The notes under the pieces: model-generated | The model's database searches: none | Seen by the model: the letters and a program-made list of their open reading frames with translations, nothing else | Told to the model about the DNA's origin: nothing | Assembly (NCBI GenBank): GCA_002311335.1 | Contig: DBZX01000031.1 | Span: 1-14,691 of the forward strand | Reading direction: 5' to 3' | Length of the DNA: 14,691 nt | From: a bacterium UBP10_UBA1149 | GTDB lineage: Bacteria > Desulfobacterota > Binatia > UBA1149 | Position numbers and translations under genes: made by a program | Shown: piece after piece, positions 6,837 to 14,431 of the stretch | Layout of the letters: every line of letters starts with the position of its first letter | How positions within the stretch are numbered: position 1 is the first letter of the stretch

Positions 6837-8183
6837 TCAGCGGGCCGAGGGCCCAGAGCACGCCAGCCTCCTTGTCACTTCGAACAACACCTCGGTGCCC
6901 AGCGCGAGGTTTTCTACGCTCATCCGCTCGTTGTGTCCGTGTATGGTCGAGAGCTCTTCACGCGACAGAAGGGCCGGCGTAAACCCGTAAGCGTGCCCGC
7001 CGGCCTTGCGAAAGGCGTGCGAGTCGGTGAAGCCCGGCGACAGCATCGGCAGCACGCACACGTCGTTGCCGTAGCGCTCTTCGAGCACCTCGCCTATCAC
7101 CTGCGTCACCGGCGTGTCCATGGACGACTGTCCCGAGTCGTGTTGCAGCACCACCTCGAGTTCCACCCCCGGGTCGTCGATTACCGAGCGCAGCTCTTCT
7201 ACGAAATCGTCGGGGTTGGTGCCGGGCAACAGTCGGCAGTCCAGCGTTGACTCGGAGTTGACCGGGATCACGTTGTGCTTGCTGCCCGCGTGCACGCCGG
7301 TGAGCGTTACCGTGTCGTGGGTGATCGCGTGCAGGAAAGGGTCGAGTTCGCCCAGCGCCTCCAGCGTCGCGTCGTCACGCGGGTCGAGATCCTCGGGCAG
7401 AAAGCCCTGGCCCTTGAGGGTGTTGAGCATGGCTTCCACCGGCGCCGTCAGGCGTGCGCGCTTCTCGCGTTCCTCGATGCGGGCCAAGGCCTTGACCAGT
7501 GCTACCAGTGAGTTCTTCGAGTGCGGCACCGAGCCGTGACCGGGTTCGCCGTGAGTGCGCAGCCGTATCCAGCAGGGACTCTTCTCGCTGGGGGCCACGC
7601 CGAACATGCGGGTGGGCTTGCCCATGAACTCCCTGAAGCCGTAGGCGCCCTCGTTGAAAATCCAACTCGACCTGAGCAGCTCGGGCGCCTCGCGCTCGAG
7701 GTAGTGCACGCCCATGAGGCCGCCCTCTTCTTCGTCGGCCACCGCCACGAACACGAGATCCTGCTTCAGTGGCAAGCGGTGGCGGCAAGCCAGTACCATC
7801 ACGAGCAGCTCCATTATGCCCATGCACTTCATGTCCAGCGCCCCGCGTCCCCAGATGGTGCCGTCCACGACAGCTCCCGACAGGGGGTCGACATCCCAGT
7901 GTTCGGCCTCGGCCGGCACTACGTCGATGTGCGACAACAGCACCAGCGGGCTGGTCTCGCTACCGCCACTGCCCTCCAGGCGCGCGCTTATCGACACCCG
8001 CGAATCGCCGGCGTCGTGCATGCGGCAGGGTATGCCCTCGGACTCGAGCAAGCCCCGGAGAAACAACGCCCCGGCTTCTTCGCCGCCGGGGGGGTTGGTG
8101 GTATTGATGCGAATATACTCAGACAGCAGCTCCACCGCCTGGGCGTGAATCTCCTGCCAGTTGACGTCGACCGTGCTTGACAT
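6837..8183 (-). CDS. M20-family zinc metallopeptidase (carboxypeptidase/aminoacylase type)
   Basis: I start the protein at ATG 8183 (448 residues). The frame stays open further upstream, but that would run into the nuclease gene. M20 di-zinc site residues are present: H85 in SHIDVVP, D117 in WGRGALDMK, E151/E152 in ADEEEGG, E178 in FNEG, and H417 in IHGHNER. H216 sits in GEPGHGSVPH, at the start of the lid/dimerisation domain (roughly 200-310). Such enzymes release C-terminal amino acids or cleave N-acyl amino acids; the layout is closest to the carboxypeptidase S/PM20D1-like group. No signal peptide follows the chosen start, so it should be cytoplasmic. It lies 43 nt after the nuclease gene and 19 nt before the dCTP-deaminase gene on the same strand. 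Substrate cannot be deduced. Confidence 0.9.
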   Translation of the reverse strand: MSSTVDVNWQEIHAQAVELLSEYIRINTTNPPGGEEAGALFLRGLLESEGIPCRMHDAGDSRVSISARLEGSGGSETSPLVLLSHIDVVPAEAEHWDVDPLSGAVVDGTIWGRGALDMKCMGIMELLVMVLACRHRLPLKQDLVFVAVADEEEGGLMGVHYLEREAPELLRSSWIFNEGAYGFREFMGKPTRMFGVAPSEKSPCWIRLRTHGEPGHGSVPHSKNSLVALVKALARIEEREKRARLTAPVEAMLNTLKGQGFLPEDLDPRDDATLEALGELDPFLHAITHDTVTLTGVHAGSKHNVIPVNSESTLDCRLLPGTNPDDFVEELRSVIDDPGVELEVVLQHDSGQSSMDTPVTQVIGEVLEERYGNDVCVLPMLSPGFTDSHAFRKAGGHAYGFTPALLSREELSTIHGHNERMSVENLALGTEVLFEVTRRLACSGPSAR

Positions 8184-8226
8184 ACCCCGTTCTAAGCTCT
8201 CGCGGGTGTGTTGTACAGCACCGGCA

Positions 8227-8745
8227 TCAGCGCCCGCGGTGATCGGCGCGCCACTTCCACGGGGGGACCATGCTCCCCCGCCATATCCCCACGCCCCGTG
8301 ACTCGGCGCGGGTTTCGTCGTCAACGTAGTCGTTGCTGAAGCGACGATAGGCCAGCGCCCAACCCGCGGCGACCATGGCCGCCGAAAGATCGCGGCCGTC
8401 GCCCAGCTTGCATACACAGACCTTGCGTCCCCAGCTGTCGGTGTCTTTCACCTCGCAGTGAACCGCGCGGCCGCCGGCCAACCGGTCCATGGCCACGGTG
8501 GCGTGTTGACCGCAGGGCCAGCGCGAACCATCCGAACCCTTGCAGTACTGGCCCACTTCGGGCGCGTCGATACCGAACAGCCTGACCTTGACGGTTCCCA
8601 CCAGCAGGCTGTCGCCATCCACAACTTCGGCCCTACCACTGATCGTGGCCTGTCGATCGGCCGCCTGTTGGTCGGCTGCCATCGCCGGGTGATGCACCAG
8701 GGCCAACAGCAAGGCCAATGCCGGCAGCACGAGCTCAGTCTTCAA
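8227..8745 (-). CDS. Secreted thermonuclease (SNase-like) family nuclease
   Basis: From a TTG at 8745 this is 172 residues with a signal peptide (MKTELVLPALALLLALVHHPAMA), then an SNase OB-fold. Catalytic residues match staphylococcal nuclease: R55 in VRLFGID, D60, E63 in APE, and R107 in SWGRKV, with a metal-binding aspartate in VVDGDSL (41-47). The C-terminal part (WALAYRRFSNDY, then E148 and GIW) is standard. Ca2+-dependent cleavage of DNA/RNA outside the cytoplasm is expected. The frame is open up to 8841, but only the part after about 8760 is plausible, because upstream sequence lies inside the CoA synthetase gene. GTG 8760, TTG 8745 and GTG 8730 are alternative starts. TTG 8745 gives the best signal peptide and overlaps the upstream gene by 11 nt. 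Five Cys in the mature part may form disulfides. Confidence 0.85.
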   Translation of the reverse strand: MKTELVLPALALLLALVHHPAMAADQQAADRQATISGRAEVVDGDSLLVGTVKVRLFGIDAPEVGQYCKGSDGSRWPCGQHATVAMDRLAGGRAVHCEVKDTDSWGRKVCVCKLGDGRDLSAAMVAAGWALAYRRFSNDYVDDETRAESRGVGIWRGSMVPPWKWRADHRGR

Positions 8746-10627
8746 GCGTAGACGTATCACCCTCGTCCAGTCCCAGTTCGCGGGCGCGCAAGAGCCGGCG
8801 CATGATCTTTCCCGAACGCGTTTTCGGAAGCGTATCCACAAAGTCCAACTCCGAGGGGCGGGCTATCGGGCCGAGCTCCCGGGAAACGTGCTTCCTGAGC
8901 TCATCGGAAAGATCGGCCCCCTGCTCGTAACCGTTGGCAGCCACCACGAACACCTTGATGCGCTCACCCTTGAGCTCGTCGGGCAAGCCGATGGCGGCCG
9001 ACTCGGACACCGCCGGGTGGGAGATAAGCGAGCTCTCGACGTCGGCGGTTCCGATTCGGTGCCCGGCAACGTTGAGCACGTCGTCCGACCGTCCGAGCAC
9101 AGCCCAGTAGCCCTCGTTGTCGCGCACCGCGATATCGCCGGTCACGTAACCGCCCAGTCGCTCGCTGAAGCAGGACTGGTAGCGCTCGTCGTCCTGCCAG
9201 ATGGTCTGCATCATCCAGGGTACGGGTTGCTCCATGACCAGCGTGCCGCCTTCGCCGTCGTCCATGCGCCCGCCGGCTTCGTCGACGACCTTGAGCTTGA
9301 TACCCGGCATGGCGCGACCCGCCCAGCCAGGGCGGCCCTGCATGCAGGCGAAGGTTCCTATCATCGGGCTCGCGATCTCGGTCTGCCAGTAGTTGTCGAC
9401 CACGTGACCCGCGGGCGCCAGGTTTTTTGCCGCCCACAGCCAGGCCTCGGGGTTGAAAGGCTCACCGGCGCAGAACAGCAGCCGCAGCGTCGAGCGATCG
9501 CTGTCGGCCAGCGCCTTCTCGCCCGCACGCATGAACATGCGTACCGCCGTGGGCGCGGTGAACAGCGCCGTGACCGAGTACTTGTCTACCAGCTGCCAGG
9601 TAATACCCGCGTCGGGGTAGTCGGGCGCGCCTTCGCGTATGACCTGCGTGGCTCCGGCCATCATGGGGCCGTAACAGATGTACGAGTGCCCCACGATCCA
9701 GCCGATGTCGGACGTGGACCACCAGGTGTCGCTCTCGCCCACGTCGAAGTAGTGGGTCATGAGCAAGTGTACGCCCACCGCGTAGCCGCCGTGCACGTGC
9801 ACCACGCCCTTGGGGCTGCCGGTGGTACCCGAGGTGTAGAGCATGAAGGCCGGGTGCTCGGCGTCCACCGCGACCGCCGCGCAGGCAGGCTCGGCCGCGG
9901 CCAGTTCGCGCTCGAAATCCAGCTCGCCGGGGGCCAGGGTGGTGGCCTCGTCGCGCCGCCAGACGATCACGTGCTCCACCTGCTCGAGGCCGGCCAGGGC
10001 GGCGTCGACAATGGGCTTGAGTGGCACGACAGCACCGCGACGGTAGGTCAGATCGGCGCACACCAGCACGCGCGCGCCCGAGTCCTCTACTCGGTGGCGT
10101 AGTGCCCCTTCGCCCATGCCGGCGTAAACAACCGAGTGAACAGCGCCCAGTCGCACGCAGGCCTGCATGGTAAACAAGCCCTCGGGACTGAGCGGCATGT
10201 AGATAACCACGCGGTCGCCCTCGCCCACGCCCAGGCCTCGCAGGACGTTGGCCGTACGGGAAACCTGCTCCAGTATTTCAGAGTAGCTGTAATCACGCGG
10301 CGGCTGGTCTTCGCACTCGGCGTGCAACGCCACCTTGTCGCCCAGGCCGCGCTCGATATTACGCTCGAGACAGTTGTAAGAAAGATTGGTCCGGCCGCCC
10401 ACGAACCAGCGATGGCTGCTGCCGTCGATCTGCATCGCCTGCTGCCATCGTTCGAACCAGTGTAACTCGTCGGCCGCCCTCTCCCAGAACGCCTCGGGAT
10501 CCGCCTCCCACTCGCGATACCAGGCCTGGTCATCTTTCACCCTGGCGGCCTCGAGCACGTTGCCGGGAGGATCAAGTCGCTGGTCGAGATGGGAAAGGGC
10601 TTCTATGGCGTCAGCGTGGCGGGTCAT
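8735..10627 (-). CDS. acs: AMP-forming short-chain acyl-CoA synthetase (acetate/propionate)
   Basis: This 630-residue ANL-superfamily enzyme activates a short carboxylate with ATP to acyl-AMP and then acyl-CoA. The ATP loop YTSGTTGSPKG spans 264-274. The acyl-pocket stretches are GWIVGHS (309-315) and CAGEP (386-390), with DNYWQTE at 411-417. The hinge/C-domain motif is GRSDDVLNVAGHRIGT, and the catalytic lysine is K607 in PKTRSGK (the target of regulatory acetylation in Acs). W414 keeps the pocket small, so acetate or propionate is expected. However, Val312 and Ala387 replace the Thr and Val of classical acetyl-CoA synthetases and match propionyl-CoA synthetases. I chose ATG 10627; a TTG at 10699 would add 24 residues with no family match. 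It is the first gene of the minus-strand run. The acs symbol is a family label, and prpE-like activity is possible. Confidence 0.88.
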   Translation of the reverse strand: MTRHADAIEALSHLDQRLDPPGNVLEAARVKDDQAWYREWEADPEAFWERAADELHWFERWQQAMQIDGSSHRWFVGGRTNLSYNCLERNIERGLGDKVALHAECEDQPPRDYSYSEILEQVSRTANVLRGLGVGEGDRVVIYMPLSPEGLFTMQACVRLGAVHSVVYAGMGEGALRHRVEDSGARVLVCADLTYRRGAVVPLKPIVDAALAGLEQVEHVIVWRRDEATTLAPGELDFERELAAAEPACAAVAVDAEHPAFMLYTSGTTGSPKGVVHVHGGYAVGVHLLMTHYFDVGESDTWWSTSDIGWIVGHSYICYGPMMAGATQVIREGAPDYPDAGITWQLVDKYSVTALFTAPTAVRMFMRAGEKALADSDRSTLRLLFCAGEPFNPEAWLWAAKNLAPAGHVVDNYWQTEIASPMIGTFACMQGRPGWAGRAMPGIKLKVVDEAGGRMDDGEGGTLVMEQPVPWMMQTIWQDDERYQSCFSERLGGYVTGDIAVRDNEGYWAVLGRSDDVLNVAGHRIGTADVESSLISHPAVSESAAIGLPDELKGERIKVFVVAANGYEQGADLSDELRKHVSRELGPIARPSELDFVDTLPKTRSGKIMRRLLRARELGLDEGDTSTLED

Positions 10628-10722
10628 GTCAGCCGCCGACGCTAACCCCGCCTGCTGGTGGAGGCAATACCAACCCGAAAGCAGTGTAAAGGGGGGCAAA
10701 TGTGAGCAACGCGGCGTGTCAG

Positions 10723-10751
10723 TTGACGGATGCCAGAACAGTGATTAGCCT
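10723..10751 (+). promoter_or_regulatory. Possible promoter of hspQ, placing transcription start at the ATG
   Basis: TTGACG (10723-10728), a 17-nt spacer and TAGCCT (10746-10751) fit a sigma70-type promoter: a good -35, and a weak -10 with 3 of 6 consensus bases. Transcription would begin at about 10757-10758, the first base of the hspQ start codon. No ribosome-binding site is visible there, which is consistent with a leaderless mRNA. Weak evidence. Confidence 0.35.
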
Positions 10752-10757
10752 TTATGT

Positions 10758-11084
10758 ATGCCCGATATAGTAGCAAGGTTCCGAATGGGAGAGGTGGTGC
10801 GCCACCGGGTTTTTCCGTTCAGGGGTGTCATTTTTGACGTCGACCCCGAGTTCGCCAACAGCGAGGAGTGGTGGCAGTCGATCCCCGAGGACCTGCGCCC
10901 GCGCAAGGACCAGCCCTACTACCACCTGCTGGCCGAGAACGAAGACGGACCATACGTGGCTTACGTCTCGGAGCAGAACCTGCTCAACGACGCCGAGCAC
11001 GGACCGGTGGGGCACCCCGGCATAGACATGCTGTTCGGTGCCCTCGAGGACGGGGTCTACGAACCCCGCGCTACCCTGAACTGA
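10758..11084 (+). CDS. hspQ: Heat-shock protein HspQ (YccV-like)
   Basis: This 108-residue protein matches HspQ/YccV. The start MPDIVARFRMGEVVRHRV parallels the E. coli N-terminus, which reads KFGIGQQVRH at the same place and so supports ATG 10758. The family core then follows: GVIFDVDPEF, PYYHLLAENEDGPYVAYVSEQNL, and a short acidic C-terminal tail. HspQ binds hemimethylated oriC DNA in vitro, and in E. coli and Salmonella/Yersinia it is reported to influence DnaA stability and Lon activity. It is a small cytoplasmic protein with a Tudor-like fold. The gene is monocistronic here, divergent from the CoA synthetase, and followed by 132 nt before the next operon. No clear sigma32 promoter is seen in the 130-nt upstream region. 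Confidence 0.93.
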   Translation: MPDIVARFRMGEVVRHRVFPFRGVIFDVDPEFANSEEWWQSIPEDLRPRKDQPYYHLLAENEDGPYVAYVSEQNLLNDAEHGPVGHPGIDMLFGALEDGVYEPRATLN

Positions 11085-11141
11085 CGAGCTGGACGCAAGC
11101 GGCCACCGGGCAAGCCGTTGACCAGGCCTTGCCCTCCCGCC

Positions 11142-11169
11142 TTGCTCGACGTAGCTGGTTAAGTATCCT
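11142..11169 (+). promoter_or_regulatory. Possible promoter of the SDR-sulfotransferase-DUF1214 operon
   Basis: TTGCTC (11142-11147), a 16-nt spacer and TATCCT (11164-11169) lie 48 nt before the TTG start at 11217. This would give a leader of about 40 nt. The match is moderate, and this is the only candidate in the 132-nt gap after hspQ. Confidence 0.3.
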
Positions 11170-11201
11170 ACGAGTTCTCGTGGTGCCCGTTGCCAGCGCG
11201 C

Positions 11202-11213
11202 GGAGAAGAAGAG
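11202..11213 (+). promoter_or_regulatory. Ribosome-binding site fixing a TTG start
   Basis: A purine run, GGAGAAGAAGAG, ends 3 nt before TTG 11217, and its GGAG core lies 11 nt before it. It supports TTG 11217 over the in-frame TTG 11190, which lies before the site and would add nine residues unlike an SDR N-terminus. Confidence 0.6.
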
Positions 11214-11216
11214 AAC

Positions 11217-12023
11217 TTGGACCTGGGACTTTCAAACGCGACAGCGCTGGTAACTGGCGGAACGCAGGGCATGGGACGCGCAACCGCGGAGTTCTTCGCC
11301 CGCGATGGCGCGCGCGTGGCGGTGTTTGCCCGTAGCAGTGACGGGCTTGCAGAAACCGAAAAGGCGCTGCGCCGCCTCGGCAGCCCGGACGCCGTCGGTA
11401 TCCAGGTCGACGTTACCAATCCAGCCTTGGTACGGGAGGGGTTCTCTACAATCTCCGAACGCTGGGGATCCCTGAACGCATTCGTGAATACCATCGGCCC
11501 GGGTGTCACTGGATCAATAGACGAACTTACTGAGGAACAGTGGAAAGAGAGTTTCGAGCTCGGCACCATGTCGGCGGTGCGCTGCGTACGCGAAGCGTTA
11601 CCTCTACTTCGTAAAGCCGACTGGGCCCGCATTGTATTCGTGTCGGCACATTCGACCAGGCGCCAGACCCCCTCGCTTGTCAGCTACACCGCGGCCAAGA
11701 GCGCGCTGACCAGTATCAGCAAGAACCTGTCGCGCACGCTTGCCCCCGATGGAATCCTGGTCAACACCGTCTCACCGGGTACCTTCCTGACCGGCGGGGT
11801 GCGTCGCTGGCTGGAGGGTATGGCCGTGGAACGCGGGGTGGATCCGAACAGCCTGGAGGATCTCAACCGCATAATCGCCGAGGATTTCGGCGAACCCTGC
11901 GACCTCGGCCGGGCGGGGCTCCCTGACGAAATTGGCGCCGTGATCGCCTTTCTCGCCTCCAGGACCAACTCGTATATGACCGGTGCCGACGTGAACGTCG
12001 ACGGGGGCTCGGATTTCGCCTGA
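11217..12023 (+). CDS. Short-chain dehydrogenase/reductase (classical SDR)
   Basis: From TTG 11217 the protein has 268 residues, a normal length for a classical SDR: a Rossmann enzyme using NAD(P) to oxidise alcohols or reduce ketones. Signatures in order are the cofactor loop TGGTQGMG (13-20), D65 in VDVTN, N91 in NTIG (the NNAG equivalent), S143, the catalytic pair Y157/K161 in YTAAK, and a PG motif after strand 6 (VSPGTF). The C-terminus MTGADVNVDGGSDFA is typical of beta-ketoacyl-reductase-like SDRs. A basic residue R39 after beta-2 (VFARSS) suggests NADP(H), tentatively. The stop shares a base with the sulfotransferase ATG (TGATG), so the two proteins should be made in fixed proportion and probably act on the same molecule. 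The substrate is unknown; hydroxylated lipid or sterol-like compounds are guesses. Confidence 0.9.
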   Translation: MDLGLSNATALVTGGTQGMGRATAEFFARDGARVAVFARSSDGLAETEKALRRLGSPDAVGIQVDVTNPALVREGFSTISERWGSLNAFVNTIGPGVTGSIDELTEEQWKESFELGTMSAVRCVREALPLLRKADWARIVFVSAHSTRRQTPSLVSYTAAKSALTSISKNLSRTLAPDGILVNTVSPGTFLTGGVRRWLEGMAVERGVDPNSLEDLNRIIAEDFGEPCDLGRAGLPDEIGAVIAFLASRTNSYMTGADVNVDGGSDFA

Positions 12024-13174
12024 TGGACGTCGCGCGGTTAGTCGAGAGTTCGATCTCTCATACCGGGCTCGATGACTTCGGCGGGGACTCCTTCCGGGAA
12101 GGACTCGACGTTCTGGCAAAATCGCTGTCGGAAGAGGCAGAACTCGGCGACGTAGGTCGCATGGTCGCCCTCGGCCACCTGCGCCGCTTGCTGTCCAGCC
12201 GACTCCGCGTCGAGGACTGCTACCGCCAAAATCCGGAAATAGAACTGGAGGAAACGCCGGCACCGATATTCATCCTTGGCCTGCCGCGCACCGGCACGAC
12301 CGCCTTGTCAACAAGACTCGCGCGCGACCCTGACACGCGCTCCCTGCTCACATGGGAGTCTATGCACCCTACCCCGCCACCGGAGGCCGCCACGCGCGAC
12401 ACCGACCCGCGCATCGAACGCGCCCGCTCCGAACAGGAGCTCATGTACTCCGCGTTCCCCGAAATGAAGAAAATGTACGACGCGTCACCGACCGACCCGA
12501 CCGAATGCCAGGACCTGCTGGGCATGGAATTCAAGACGTACCACTTCTCCGGACAGTACTGGGCCCCGGGCTACGCCGAGTGGGTAATAGACCAGGACAT
12601 GACCAGCGCGTACCGTTACCACCAACGCACCCTGAAACTCCTGCAGTGGCATTGCCCGCCAAACCGGTGGCACCTTAAAACCCCGGTACACATGCTGTCG
12701 CTCGAAGCGCTCAACGAGGTCTACCCGGACGCTCGTTTCATAATGACGCACCGGGATCCGGCTGCAGTACTTGGCTCGGTGTGTGCGCTTATACAAGTCA
12801 CGCGCAGCATGGCCAGCGGCAAGCGGGATCCCAAGCGGATAGGCAACGAGCAAATCGAGTTCTGGCCGCTTGCGCTGGAACGCGCGATGGCGTTTCGCGA
12901 GCGTATAGGAGAGGACCGGTTCGCCGACGTGTTTTTCACCGAGCAGCTCGAAGATCCCGTCGGGGTGGTAGCCAATGCGTACCAGAAACTTGGCCTTGCC
13001 TTCACCGGACGGGTCCGCGACGAAATGTCCGCGTGGGCGCAAACACACCAACGGGGACGTCACGGTAGCTACACCTACACGCTTGAAGACTACGGTCTGA
13101 ACCCGGGGCACGTGCGCGAACGCTTCAGGTCTTACATTGACCGCTTCGCCGTAGACCTGGAGGAAATACGATGA
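12023..13174 (+). CDS. PAPS-dependent sulfotransferase family protein
   Basis: This 383-residue protein of the Sulfotransfer_3-like family moves a sulfuryl group from PAPS to a hydroxyl. The 5'-phosphosulfate loop is LGLPRTGTT (P88-T93). The 3'-phosphate motif is MTHRDPAAVLGS, with R244 and S252. Between them, H-rich and W-rich segments (HFSGQYWAPGYAEW, KTPVHM) probably shape the acceptor site. No signal peptide or membrane segment is seen, so it is cytoplasmic, unlike Golgi-type sulfotransferases. It overlaps the SDR by 1 nt and the DUF1214 gene by 4 nt (ATGA). Eight of its 13 isoleucine codons are ATA. Relatives are often placed beside lipid or secondary-metabolite genes. The acceptor cannot be named here, and no sulfate-activation genes (cysD, cysN, cysC) lie in the window. 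Confidence 0.88.
   Translation: MDVARLVESSISHTGLDDFGGDSFREGLDVLAKSLSEEAELGDVGRMVALGHLRRLLSSRLRVEDCYRQNPEIELEETPAPIFILGLPRTGTTALSTRLARDPDTRSLLTWESMHPTPPPEAATRDTDPRIERARSEQELMYSAFPEMKKMYDASPTDPTECQDLLGMEFKTYHFSGQYWAPGYAEWVIDQDMTSAYRYHQRTLKLLQWHCPPNRWHLKTPVHMLSLEALNEVYPDARFIMTHRDPAAVLGSVCALIQVTRSMASGKRDPKRIGNEQIEFWPLALERAMAFRERIGEDRFADVFFTEQLEDPVGVVANAYQKLGLAFTGRVRDEMSAWAQTHQRGRHGSYTYTLEDYGLNPGHVRERFRSYIDRFAVDLEEIR
13159..13164 (+). promoter_or_regulatory. Ribosome-binding site of the DUF1214 gene inside the sulfotransferase end
   Basis: GGAGGA lies 6 nt before ATG 13171, within the last codons of the sulfotransferase gene. The third gene is therefore both coupled (ATGA overlap) and independently able to recruit ribosomes. 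Confidence 0.7.
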
Positions 13175-14424
13175 GCAAGCAAAAAAAGCCGCAGATGCCG
13201 AGTGGCTGGCCGGGCATGGTTCGACGGGCTGTTCGGCGAGCACCTTCAACAGACCCGGCCATAGCCAACGGAGACGCGTGGAAAGAAATGCTGGCCGAGC
13301 TTGAGCGTGCCGGGAGCTTCGTGGTGGGAGAGGGTGCACCCGAAAACCAGCTGGACCAAGCCGAGGGCTGGCTCCATCTCGCCTCGCTCCTGCGCATGGG
13401 CGCGGGCGAAATGATGGTCACCGTGGATCCGGACAGGCCGCGCTTCGAATGGAACGATGGCACGGGCAAGTGGGGGCTGGATTGCTCAGACGCGCTGTAC
13501 GCGCAGGCGTCTGTCCGGGCAGGTAACGTGTACCGTGTACGTGGACGACGCGGCAGTGTCCACTTCCTGGGCATTCAGTTGGTCGCCCGCATGCGCGCGG
13601 TCGTCGATGTCGACGCCGATGACCTGGAGATAGACGACGACGGAATTTTTGATATCCAGCTGGGTGGAGACAATCCCGGCGAGGGAAACTGGGTGGAACT
13701 CCCCGAAGACGCTACCGCCATTATCGTGCGCCAGTTCTTTTACGACTGGGACAACGAGGAGCCCGCAACTTTAACCATCGACAGGATCGACGGCGGCGCC
13801 TCGAAATCCCCGACCACGGTCAGCCCGGGGGCTACGGCAGCCCAGCTTCGGGCGGTCGGGCGATTCGTCCACGACAACACTCAGTGGTGGGTACAGGCAA
13901 CGCTGGGCAAACAGGGCGAACACTTGAACACGTTTCCCGACGACCAGGGGGGACTGGGAAACGTGGCGGCAGCCTCCCAGAAATACCAGGCCTTCGGCAT
14001 CGGGTACTTCCGCCTGGCCGATGATGAAGCCCTCCTGGTGGAAGTAACGCCACCCGCGGCGAGGTACTGGAGCCTGCACCTGGGCAACTACTGGATGGAG
14101 TCGCTGGACTTTGCCAACTACCAGTCGAGCCTGAACGGCCACCAGGCAGTTATTGACTCGGACGGGGTTTTTCGCGCCGTCATTTCCGTCAGGGACCCCG
14201 GCATTCCCAACTGGCTGGATCCGGCCGGTCACACCGAGGGCACCATGGTTTACCGTTGGAACCAGGCGGACCAGGCCCCGATACCCGCGACGCGGGTTGT
14301 GCCCTTCGAATCAGTACGCGGGTTGCTGCCTGCCGACACGCCCGAAGTAACGCCCGACCAACGCGAAGCCTCTATCGAGCGCCGAAGAATTCACGTCAGG
14401 CGCCGTTACGCGCGACCGCTGTAA
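13171..14424 (+). CDS. DUF1214 domain-containing protein
   Basis: This encodes 417 residues with no signal peptide or membrane segment. The C-terminal third (about 285-400) is a clear DUF1214 domain. Its pieces are RYWSLHLGNYWMESLDFANY (298-317), SSLNGHQAVIDSDG, VRDPGIPNWLD (340-350), and TEGTMVYRW with the following P-x-TRVVPF. The N-terminal half holds a second beta-rich region (YRVRGRRGSVHFLGIQLVA, and an Asp-rich stretch near 150-170), as in other two-part DUF1254/DUF1214-like proteins. The family has no established biochemistry; members recur next to sulfotransferases and dehydrogenases in environmental bacteria, as I recall. Here it begins inside the sulfotransferase stop (ATGA). A role in binding or processing the same sulfated or hydroxylated substrate is inferred from that alone. 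The Arg-rich C-terminus (RRRIHVRRRYARPL) is distinctive. Confidence 0.85.
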   Translation: MSKQKKPQMPSGWPGMVRRAVRRAPSTDPAIANGDAWKEMLAELERAGSFVVGEGAPENQLDQAEGWLHLASLLRMGAGEMMVTVDPDRPRFEWNDGTGKWGLDCSDALYAQASVRAGNVYRVRGRRGSVHFLGIQLVARMRAVVDVDADDLEIDDDGIFDIQLGGDNPGEGNWVELPEDATAIIVRQFFYDWDNEEPATLTIDRIDGGASKSPTTVSPGATAAQLRAVGRFVHDNTQWWVQATLGKQGEHLNTFPDDQGGLGNVAAASQKYQAFGIGYFRLADDEALLVEVTPPAARYWSLHLGNYWMESLDFANYQSSLNGHQAVIDSDGVFRAVISVRDPGIPNWLDPAGHTEGTMVYRWNQADQAPIPATRVVPFESVRGLLPADTPEVTPDQREASIERRRIHVRRRYARPL

Positions 14425-14431
14425 CCGATCG

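Noticed and set aside
8184..8417. 78-residue N-terminal extension of the M20 peptidase
   Set aside because: It overlaps most of the nuclease C-terminus and has no M20 similarity. The peptidase domain begins normally after ATG 8183.
8888..10102. 404-codon plus-strand open frame opposite the CoA synthetase gene
   Set aside because: It is a shadow of a well-supported ANL-family gene. Its translation is low-complexity (rich in H, G, R, V and A) with no motif, as expected from antisense reading of GC-rich codons.
10628..10699. 24-residue N-terminal extension of the CoA synthetase from TTG 10699
   Set aside because: No ribosome-binding site is clear and the sequence is unlike family N-termini. 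ATG 10627 is simpler, although its own ribosome-binding site is weak too.
10761..10770. Sigma32-like -10 element (CCCGATATAG) for hspQ
   Set aside because: It lies inside the coding sequence just after the ATG and has no -35 at the right distance. HspQ alignment supports the upstream ATG as the start.
12485..13339. 284-codon minus-strand open frame opposite the sulfotransferase
   Set aside because: The plus strand carries PAPS-binding motifs and coupled overlaps. The antisense product has no motif and crosses a gene junction.
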